Of a DNA stretch of 64,000 nt, positions 56,380-64,000 are shown piece by piece. The notes beneath the pieces were generated by a model that did no database searches, was not told where the DNA came from, and saw only the letters and a list, made by a program, of their open reading frames with translations. A program made the position numbers and the translations under genes. The stretch comes from Entoloma clypeatum (lineage: Eukaryota; Basidiomycota; Agaricomycetes; Agaricales; Entolomataceae). Every line of letters starts with the position of its first letter. Position 1 is the stretch's first letter. The DNA lies in the NCBI GenBank assembly GCA_963565915.1, contig OY751492.1:930001-994000 (forward strand), written 5' to 3'.

Positions 56380-57969
56380 CAATGATCTCCTAATGGAGGC
56401 AATCTCTATCCAAGTGGGCATCATTGAAATGTCACACAAAGACATATACCCTCTTCCAAACAAAGAAGATTGGTATGTGGCAGAACGAAAAGAGCTAGAC
56501 ATGCTCAAAAGCCCGGGGTGATCACGGAGTTAGTACCCCTACCCACAGGGAGGAAAACTCTAAAGAACAAATGGGTTTACAATGAAAAATCCGACGGGTG
56601 TCTGAAAGCGCGCCTCGTTGCAAAAGGCTTCTCACAGGTAGAAGGGATCGACTTTGATCAAATCTTCTCACCAGTAGTGAGGTACGAGACTGTCCGGTTG
56701 ATTCTGGCATTGACAGCCCTTGAAGGGTGGTTCATGACACTCTTGGACGTCTCATCAGCCTTCCTCTATGGAACACTCCGTGAGGTAATTTACATGCGAC
56801 AGCCTGAGGGCTACATAGTAAAAGGGAAAGAACACCTCGTGTACCGACTATACAAAGCCCTATACGGACTCAAGCAAGCCGCATTAGCCTGGTGGAGGGA
56901 ACTCGATTCCTCCATGAAAAAGCTCGGTTTTGTCCGGCTACACTCTGATGCGGGAGTTTTTATTCACACAAGTACCAAAGGGAAAATTGTGATTGCCGTC
57001 ATTTATGTTGATGACTCTGCTTTTCTCGGCACAAACCGGGAATACACGCTAGAAAAGAAGAAGGCCTTCATGACAACATGGGAATGTAGGGACCTAGGTC
57101 CCCTAGTGCCTGATGGGGAACCAAAGGAATTTCTCTCAATCCAAATAAGGCAACGTGGGAAGAGGATCTTCATTGATCAAGTACCTTACCTTGAGAAAAT
57201 TCTCGCATGTATGGGGATGAGCGAGTCCAATGCCACCCATACCCCACTCCCGACGGGCTACAAACCCATGAAGTCTGAAGATGAACCCAATGCGGAACTC
57301 AGATCCAAGTACCAATCCGTCATCGGGTCACTATTGTACTTAATGATCGGGACAAGACCCGACATTTGTTTCGCCATGATCAAAATGTCCCAATTCTCCG
57401 CAAACCCTACCAAACACCATTTAGAAGTGGCTAGGGATATTTGCAGGTATTTGAAGGCGACAAAAGATTACGCGATCATGTACGATGGCGATTCTGGGAA
57501 AGGGATCTATGCATTTACAGACTCCGATTGGGCATCAGATGAAAACACCAGGAAATCCACTACTGGTTACTTCATATCACTGGCGTCTGGAGCAGTAACA
57601 TGGGTTTCGTCAGCACAGAAAACCATTGCCCTCTCTTCCACAGAAGCAGAATACATGGCGCTATCAGATTGCAGTCGCGCAGTGACATGGCTTAGAAGCA
57701 TGCTTGCCGAACTTGGAATGCGGATCGGATCAGTTCCGATCTATGGAGACAACAATGGCTCCGTCTTTATCGCATCCAATCCTGTAACTGAGAAGCGATC
57801 CAAGCACATCGACGTGCGATTCCACTTTGTCAGAGAAAAAGTATCCGAAGGAATTATTACGGTCGAATTCATCGAAGGAGTGAATAACCCTGCAGACCTT
57901 TTAACTAAGAATCTGGGGAAGATCCTCTTCAACAAGTTTATCCCGTACTTTGGATTACTTAAAAACTAG
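56380..57969 (+). pseudogene. pol: Copia-2 reverse transcriptase and RNase H
   Basis: The frame before 56515 (DWYVAERKELDMLKSPG) is one step off from the long frame after it, so a 1-nt loss or equivalent lies near 56515. The long frame has LKARLVAKGFSQVEGIDFDQ, LLDVSSAFLYGTL, YMRQPEGYIVKGKEHLVYRL, the intact active site YVDDSAF (57004-57024), and RNase H (FTDSDWASDENTRKSTTGYF, LSSTEAEYMALSD, GDNNGSVFIAS, NPADLLTKNLGK). It ends at TAG 57967-57969. A G-rich polypurine tract (TGGGGGGG) precedes the 3' LTR. Confidence 0.9.
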
Positions 57970-58038
57970 ACGAAGAAAGAGTACCTATATGGGAAAAAGT
58001 AAAGATGTATTTAGAAGTATGTACTAAATATGGGGGGG

Positions 58039-58348
58039 TGTTGAAACTTTTCCATCATGTAGATTAGATTAGATTAGATTACATCACGTGACCATTTACA
58101 CATCTTTGATTACATACTTATTTGGTTGGTACAAACAGTACTACGGTATATAAGGCCAGGAAACCGTCAATATCAATAAGTTGTCTCTTGACTCTTAACC
58201 AGCTCCATCGCTCCTACCAGCCTCAACCGCTCTCACCAGCCTCACCCTTCCCAACCAAGTAAGTGACTAGAACGGTAGAGTAGAGTACTTCCACTGTAGC
58301 TGTGTTGCTCAGTACATCTGTGGCTAGCGCCCAGGTGGAACTTCAACA
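58039..58348 (+). repeat. Copia-2 3' LTR
   Basis: 310 bp, aligned with 40175-40484 with about four differences. Followed by CTAAG. Confidence 0.95.
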
Positions 58349-58462
58349 CTAAGTCCTCAGAATTGGAGCTCATCTAGGACTCTCTATATCCCTTAGAGAT
58401 AGTGTGAAAGGGTGCAAAATGCGCAGATTTTAGGCCTAGAGGCATCACGGCCTTATCAACAA

Positions 58463-58556
58463 TCTGTAGCGCGTAGCATAGAGTATGCTAAGACTGCACG
58501 ACAACTCATCCACTGTGATCACCTCCAGTGTTGATGTGATCGTATGCTGTTCTAAC
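58463..58556 (+). repeat. Fragment of a Copia-1-type LTR (U5 end)
   Basis: TCTGTAGCGCGTAGCATAGA onward matches 16337-16424 with a few differences and ends TTCTAACA where Copia-1 has TTCCAACA. The upstream LTR part is absent, so this is a truncated remnant. Confidence 0.8.
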
Positions 58557-58629
58557 AGTTGCTACCCATGCGGGTATGGGTACAGGTCAGTGTTCTGGTA
58601 CCTGTGGGAGTACCCATGCCATTGCCTAG
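58557..58629. repeat. Relic end related to the foldback element termini
   Basis: It ends TACCCATGCCATTGCCTAG. This shares CCATTGCCTA and the GGGTA/TACCC pattern with the terminal sequence at 12669 and 16009. Confidence 0.5.
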
Positions 58630-59241
58630 AAAAGAGGTGTAGAAGGCTGTCCTGAAGTGTTCCGGTGGCACTAGTTGTTGCTGATGGTGGTGGGAGACCG
58701 TCGTGAGCCCAAGAAGCAGCAGAGGAGGGTGGTGGCAGTGGGCATTGATGGCTGTTGATGATGGTCATTGGTGAGGCAGCTGTGGGAAGCTGATTAGGCA
58801 AGGAGGTGCTGTGGGTGGTGGGAGCTGGAGGGGCCCGAGCTGTCAGCTTCCAGAGGCTTGCTGACATGGCATTCCCAAATAGGCAGAGAGGACAGAGCGT
58901 GACAGAGTCTTTTTGCTGGTTTTAAGGCCTGATTTAACACTGGTGTTGGGGTTTTACTATAGTCCAGCCTAATAATACTAGGGCAGGGGCACCAGGGCCC
59001 AGTATTATTAAGCTTGAAGTGTGGGTAAGTCAGGTGGTTTTGACACCCAAACAAGTCCGAAGGCATGATAATTTTTTCACACACGTTTGACTGTCCTCGA
59101 CTGTAGACGAAAAGAACTCTAATTAGAGGGGTATTGTGGCCCGTAGGTGGGGCATTCGTCTAATAAGAGAGGTATTGTGGGACGACAGGTGATTAAAACA
59201 TCATGTCGAATGACTGAAATACATTGTAACCAATGAGTCTG
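58630..59241. other. Intergenic region with one strong hairpin
   Basis: No supported gene. TAATAATACTAGGGC (58970-58984) pairs with GGGCCCAGTATTATTA (58995-59010). Near 59130 and 59175 there is a repeated TAATTAGAGGGGTATTGTGG-like text just past the 3' end of the ATPase gene. Confidence 0.5.
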
Positions 59242-62200
59242 CTACGGCAGCATATCCATATCCACATCCCCATCCTCGGTCTTTCCCTCCTCATCTGGAA
59301 TCGCTTTGCCTGACCCATCTTCCATCGGAGCGTCTTTATCATATTCCAGCATCGAAGCAGTGTGGTGCGATTGATTTCCTAGCCGCTCAAATGGTCGCAT
59401 ATACTGTAAGATGTGATGTTGGTCTATGGGTACCGGTGCTGTGACATGGAGTAGCATCGAAAAGTCTCCGTTGATGTTCGCTTCGTCTAAAATGCCGTAC
59501 ACGCGGCGAGAGGAGCCACGGGCAGAGACGAAGTACCGATTGTAGTGATCCACCGCCTGCCGCGATTTTTGGACTTCCTCCTTGAGTTTTTTGATAGAGG
59601 CCGCCTTTGGTTTTGGTTTTCGGCACTGACGGGCACGAAGTTTCTTGACATCTTTTTCGAATTTGTCGGTGAGTTTTGGGAATTCGTTGTCGGAAGGGGA
59701 CTCGGGAACGATCGCTCGCACTCTCGAATTGGTATGCTGGTGGTTCGCCTCGGTCCCAAGGTCCATAAGAAGCGCCAGATAGGGCAAGGGTTCACGAGGA
59801 TCGCGTGGGAGACCAATTGCGGCTATGGCGTCGCATTCTGCTTTCGTGGCTGCGTTGAATTTGAATTTGACCTGCCCGGCAATTGCAGAGAGACGTGAGG
59901 GGTCGAAGACGTCGTGAGTAGCAATAGAACCCATGTATATGGGGATGACGAAGTCGATGTCTTCCTGATTGAAACAGCATTGCAGCACTGCCCCACGAGC
60001 CCATAAGTTTGCAAGTAACTGCCTGAATTTGCCAAAATTAGTAGGCGTGCCGTCAGCAAGCAGAGCATACTCACGAGGAATCTGCCGGCATTGGGTCCTT
60101 CGTCACGATCCAATGAGTAAAATTCACGTAGGCGCTACGAAAGGCCTCGTCAAATTCGGCTTGATTGTCGCCCGCCCATGACTTGTGGCCAAAGAGTTTA
60201 CCGAGGAATTCCAAAAGCGGAACGGGTTGCAAAAAATCCCGGGTGCGATCAGCTCCCAATGGTGCGGCAAAGTCACGGGCAAAAAGAATAAGAGTACGGG
60301 CGCAAAGTTCACCCAGCAGGCCTTTTTCGACCAATCCCGCGCTGCATAAATTCTTGCTCAAAGTTTCCAGAGAAGGCGCCAAGTTGTTCTTCGCCTCGGA
60401 ATACAGGTGGTGAAGACTGGCTAGCACAAGCATTGGCTCAGATGGCGAGTAAGTGTACCACATTTCGCCATTACGTGAGCAGCCAGTCAGAAGTCGCATG
60501 TGATGTGAGATACTGCGTTCTGTGAGTTTTACAGCCTCTGTTCCTGCAAGGACCGGTTCGAGACAGAGGCGCTGAGAGAGGACAGCAAAAACGTGATTCG
60601 TATCAGATGGGTTGTATGTCTCCCCGCATATCAGCTTCCAGGCGGCGATTTTGACAATCCCCTTGACTTTGGGGTCAGGTAAGTACGATTTCCACCTGGT
60701 TTAAAGATGAGCAACTGTTGTTGATGATGAAAAGTCACATACAAAGGTCGGCCATATCGGCAGAGGCGCTCGACGGTGAAGATCGCCCATCTTGACAGCC
60801 ACCTTCTTTCTATCCTTATCGATCATATGCTGGTCAAAACCAAGAGTGAAGTAGGGCAACGGCATGTGAGCCACTTCCTGCCTCAGTCGCAAAGAGACTC
60901 CTGATGTAGTGGGTGAGTCAGGCGCAAGTGGGAAAAACATAGGGACTGACGGTTGGCAGGAGGGGGAGCATAATAGGAAAGCCTCGATTTCGTTCCCAAA
61001 ATGTATACCACATGTTTGTTGATGATTCTTGACTGCTCAAAAGACGGTAAAGGATATCGATACATAGGCCTAGGGAATCCGCTTCATCGAAGTATGTGAG
61101 ACATAAGTTTTGAGGTGGATTGAGAGTGGAAAGAAACGCTGTAAGGTCTTCGGTGGCCTGCTTGGCAATGGAATCATAAAGCTCTTGAGCGATCGTGCGC
61201 ACATCAGGATTGGCCACATCCCCGCCGTCCTTCCTGTTTGGACTACTGCCAGGACCGTACTTCGTTGAGCTCATGAAGCCCGCCAGAGCCTTCGACTCTA
61301 ACTGTCAAAAATGAGCACTTGGAGCCAAAGCACGGAACAATGACTTGCTGATTTTGCTTTTTCAACCACATCTAGAAAAAACTGCTTCCGGTATTCACGA
61401 TTCCCCGATGACTCCATACAGTTATGCCAGCGTAAACGTAACTTCGATGAGTCAGAACATGCCCAGGCCTTCAGCACTTCAAGCATCTTCTTGTGAGCAG
61501 CAGCGACGAAGCAGACGACGGCGATATGCGCTGTGATGCTCAAGTCATTATCCCTCCTCAAAGCTTCAAGGTATTCGACGACGGGGCCATCTGAAGGTGG
61601 ATAACCTGGATCATCCGGACCCCGAAGGCAGACTGGAAGGGTAAATATTTTTTTTCCAACCTAAAGAGAAACGTATGAAGTCGTGCATGATAAGACGGAA
61701 ACCTAACACACCTCTGAAAGCATGCGGGATTTCCCTGTTCCGGAGCTTTGAACAACAGCGACTGCTTTGGCATAGAACACTTTCTTGTTTTCGACCTCCT
61801 TGAGTTGAGTAAGATGGTCAATGAAAGCATCGGCCGCATCGCCGATAAAGGGTTGTTCATATGCCCCCGTGAGCCCTGTCCGCAAAAGTTTGTTTAGATG
61901 TCAATGGCGTACACCAGGGAAGTCGTACTTTGACGAGTTGTGTCGCTAACACAGGTACAATGTGTAAATGTATGGACTAAAAGTTATGTAAGACAAGGAA
62001 GCATGCCTGATTTCTCGAAACCAATCCATCTGGCGAACATCGGGGAGTTTCACTGGGAGGAATCAATTGCGCCAGAAGATGGTCAACGATCAAGCACGTA
62101 CGATTGGCAGCTCGAGAAGCCCAATCTCGATTTTCAATAATTCTCATGAATCCGTCACGCCATTCTTTGAACTCTTCATCGTTCATCTTCTCCAGAAACT

Positions 62201-62465
62201 GCTCCAAAGACTCGCGAGTCCGCAGAGGCATCCATTTGTGTGTATGCGCCGTCTTTGATAATTGGTGGAGAATCTCGTTGTCAACGCTGAGGAGGAGATA
62301 AGCATATTTGGATTTCTGTTCTTCCGCTCCGGCACGCTGAGCATTCATTGCAATAAGATCCCAAAGATATTCTGTCGCTGCGCGGTTCATCGCGTCGATC
62401 AGGTTTTTTAGGACATCCTGTGGCAGGTTGAGCGGTTGGGCTCCTTCGTGGGGGGCGGGATTCAT
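59242..62465 (-). CDS. Multi-exon P-loop ATPase-like protein of an Agaricomycete-expanded family
   Basis: Translation starts at ATG 62465 (MNPAPHEGAQPLNLPQDVLK). Introns that keep the frame are 61661-61711 (51 bp), 61298-61344 (47), 60696-60742 (47) and 60023-60074 (52). The junctions near 61876-62040 and 60945-61000 are not resolved. Exon 2 has a Walker A-like VVQSSGTGKSRM; exon 4 a Walker B-like LCLTYFDEADSLG. The last exons carry WARGAVLQCCFNQEDID, FVIPIYMGS, a basic segment (RARQCRKPKPKAASIKKLKE) and an acidic C-terminus (DEEGKTEDGDVDMDM). Probable role: ATP binding/hydrolysis; partner unknown. It recalls NTPase domains linked to Crinkler-type fungal proteins, but that is from memory. No internal stops in resolved exons, so it may be functional. 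Confidence 0.6.
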
Positions 62466-62770
62466 TGTGCGATGTTCGGTTCAATGTGGAGTCGCGACCT
62501 GACTTTCCCACAACTACTCAGCAGATTTTTCGAAACACGTGATCTCGGAAAAACTCTGCAACCCACTGAGTCACGTGATGTGATATATTCTCCCCGATAA
62601 CCCATCCAAGGCTCTCGTCAATGGCAATGATACCATCTCGCCACTTCGCAACCATCGACTTTGAATACAGACTTGGTTATTACACATGTCTGTACAGAGG
62701 ATCTATTTTATAACACCCTTTTATTTTTCCTGCCACGTCAACTCATGTTGCCTCAATTATCCTGGAATCT
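62466..62770. other. Upstream region of the ATPase gene
   Basis: No open frame or repeat is supported. It probably holds the promoter of the gene at 59242-62465; several CACGTGA-like boxes occur (62536, 62571). Confidence 0.4.
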
Positions 62771-63298
62771 TAGGGTTGCGAAAATAACTTGAGTTATTTA
62801 CCAATGTAGTTATTTACAAGTAATTTACTGGTAATTTACCATGGTCACTTGGGACCTGATTTCGGTAGGTAAATTAACTAGGCACATGCAGATAAAGGCC
62901 CAAAAAACAAAATTTTTTGTTGCGTGAACATGACAAGGCTGCAGGCAAGCGATCTACTATGAAGATGGAAAGCATCCCAGATGATATTGCATATATTCTT
63001 CTCTCCTCCCTGAGACTCAACATCTTGGACAGCCTCCGAAGTCACATCCTCGCAGAAGAAACATCCAGGAGATGTTAATACTCTGTCACTAACACAGAAC
63101 AGTGTAGATAATGACTTCAGTAGTCCATTTTAGTAGCTGTATTGAGCGGGCACATCGTGAAATTTTTCAAAAAAAAAGTCATGTTTCAGCACGTGATACA
63201 GTAAATTACTGGTAAATTACTAGGTAAATAACCACCTCCCGACCAGCCTAGGTAACTTACTGGTAAAAAACCTCGGCTGAGTTATTTCCGCGACCCTA
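62771..63298. mobile_element. 528-bp inverted-repeat element (MITE-like)
   Basis: The left end TAGGGTTGCGAAAATAACTT and the complement of the right end TAGGGTCGCGGAAATAACTC match at most positions. Both ends continue into repeated GGTAAATTAC words (GTAATTTACTGGTAATTTAC; AATTACTGGTAAATTACT). TCCTGGA flanks the element on both sides (62760-62766 and 63299-63305), with 4 bp extra on the left, possibly a target duplication. No coding capacity. Confidence 0.55.
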
Positions 63299-63336
63299 TC
63301 CTGGATGCCCAGTGAAAATTGGGTCACGTGAGAGTG

Positions 63337-63559
63337 GGTTTTCTCAGGGCTATTTTAGGTTTGATCTTGCCTAACTTAGTTTAAATCAGTATGAATGGAA
63401 AATTTGATTTGATTGACAGTGAGTCCAACTTTAAGGGTTTGAGAGGGTTTGAGTCAGAATAATCCAGAAATTCAACCATCAATTCCCACAGGTTCCCACT
63501 TAATTCCCCTGGTTTGACAGATTTTAACTGAATCACCCCTGAAAAAACCTGAGAAAACC
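63337..63559. mobile_element. Short inverted-repeat element
   Basis: GGTTTTCTCAGG at the left and CCTGAGAAAACC at the right are perfect 12-bp inverted ends, with weaker complementarity inside. AGTG occurs on both sides (63333-63336 and 63560-63563). No open frame. It touches the LTR that starts at 63562. Confidence 0.45.
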
Positions 63560-63561
63560 AG

Positions 63562-63838
63562 TGTGGGGGATCGACTGGCTGACCTCGGATCTTGTCACAT
63601 GGTCCGAGCGCACCCCTCTCGATGGGACCCCGGCTCTAGGTTATATTTAGTTTCTTGGATTCCTTTCTTAGCAGGTTTCGGTTATATTGGGTCCTCTGGT
63701 CAGCCACGACGAAGTAGTATAAAAAGGGATGTAGTATGTAGTATGCAACCATTGATTTGGGTCCCTCCCATCTCTCTCGTGTTCACACTCTCTCACTTCA
63801 CTCGATGCGCACTCGCCGCCCGTGGTCTGGACGCCACA
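63562..63838 (+). repeat. 5' LTR of a retrotransposon leaving the window
   Basis: Starts TGTGGGGGATCG and ends ACGCCACA, inverted TGTGG/CCACA ends, 277 bp, with GTATAAAAAGG as a TATA box near 63718. A PBS follows four bases later. The second LTR would lie outside the window. Confidence 0.6.
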
Positions 63839-63842
63839 AAAG

Positions 63843-63858
63843 TGGAGCCCACCGCGAG
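63843..63858 (+). promoter_or_regulatory. Primer binding site of the edge element
   Basis: TGGAGCCCACCGCGAG, identical to the Gypsy-4 PBS at 39293-39308, begins with TGG as expected for pairing to a tRNA 3' end. Confidence 0.6.
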
Positions 63859-63863
63859 TTGAG

Positions 63864-64000
63864 ATGAACATTGAGGAGAGCCCTGCCGCTGCTGCTGCCG
63901 ACACCGACCTCGCCGTGTACCCGTCGCCTGTCGAACCTCTGTCAACCGCTTGTCTGTTTACGCGTCTGTCTTGCCGCCGTCACTGTGTTCCACCAGCGCT
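63864..64000 (+). CDS. Start of a probable gag, truncated by the window edge
   Basis: ATG 63864 opens a frame that stays open to the edge: MNIEESPAAAAADTDLAVYP and then a Ser/Arg/Cys-containing stretch. Its position right after LTR and PBS makes gag the natural guess, but no domain is in view. Confidence 0.4.
   Translation, partial: MNIEESPAAAAADTDLAVYPSPVEPLSTACLFTRLSCRRHCVPPA

Larger units (their letters stand above)
40175..58348 (+). mobile_element. Copia-2: 18.2-kb Copia unit carrying two nested Gypsy elements
   Basis: 310-bp LTRs (40175-40484 and 58039-58348) with a perfect 5-bp target duplication CTAAG (40170-40174 and 58349-58353) delimit the unit. Without Gypsy-2 (40565-46758) and Gypsy-3 (48798-54947) it is a normal Copia of about 5.8 kb. 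The LTRs differ at about four positions. Coding has a TGA at 48210-48212, a TGA at 56345-56347 and a frameshift near 56515, so it is inactive even without the insertions. Confidence 0.95.

Noticed and set aside
58562..58867. 101-codon open frame on the minus strand
   Set aside because: Low-complexity Ser/Pro/Thr composition over a repeat relic; no homology I recognise and no splice context.
1..64000. CRISPR arrays, rRNA or tRNA genes
   Set aside because: No regular short repeats with unique spacers; no complete tRNA cloverleaf or rRNA sequence recognised. tRNA-like bits are only primer binding sites.

Overview
This looks like nuclear DNA from a filamentous basidiomycete fungus, most likely an Agaricomycete; I do not name a genus. 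The signs are spliceosomal introns of 47-74 bp with GT..AG ends, chromodomain Ty3/Gypsy elements (chromoviruses), Ty1/Copia elements primed by an internal fragment of initiator tRNA-Met, and CGA-to-TGA stops of the kind left by CpG methylation decay. There are no bacterial-style operons, tRNA or rRNA genes, or CRISPR arrays. Almost all of the window is transposons and gene fossils, and only one gene (59242-62465) looks like an intact resident gene.

Layout. 1-12.6 kb is an AT-rich graveyard: broken basidiomycete genes of unknown function, short tandem repeats and a possible poly(A)-tailed retroposed segment. 12669-16009 is a 3.3-kb foldback element with long inverted arms built from ~145-bp repeats. 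16143-22168 is a decayed Copia element (Copia-1) that has lost its 3' LTR and carries a 121-bp palindromic MITE. 22414-29379 is an intron-containing Cys-rich gene (gene A) split by a 5.8-kb Gypsy (Gypsy-1, 22655-28466). Gene B (30073-31384) follows in the same orientation. 31583 to about 39827 is an old minus-strand Gypsy (Gypsy-4) containing a solo LTR at 35027-35423.

40175-58348 is one 18.2-kb Copia unit (Copia-2). Two later Gypsy insertions lie inside it: Gypsy-2 (40565-46758, minus strand) in the leader and Gypsy-3 (48798-54947, plus strand) in pol. Each insertion has a matching 5-bp target duplication (CTAAG, GCAAA, ACATC). Gypsy-3 looks complete: near-identical LTRs, intact gag, and a long intact pol in the -1 frame with a GGGTTTT slippery site in the overlap. 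59242-62465 is a multi-exon P-loop ATPase gene. 62771-63559 holds two short inverted-repeat elements, and 63562-64000 is the start of another LTR retrotransposon that leaves the window.

Most interesting signal. Gypsy-1 and Gypsy-2 have almost identical gag-pol, including the same internal stops and the same out-of-frame integrase deletion, so neither can move itself. Beyond the pol stop they differ strongly, in a third ORF of about 120 codons (ORF3) and in the U3 part of the LTR. The ORF3 copies differ mostly at synonymous positions, so ORF3 encodes a protein that has been under selection. The element therefore looks like a trans-mobilised, defective gag-pol body joined to exchangeable '3' modules' of ORF3 plus U3.
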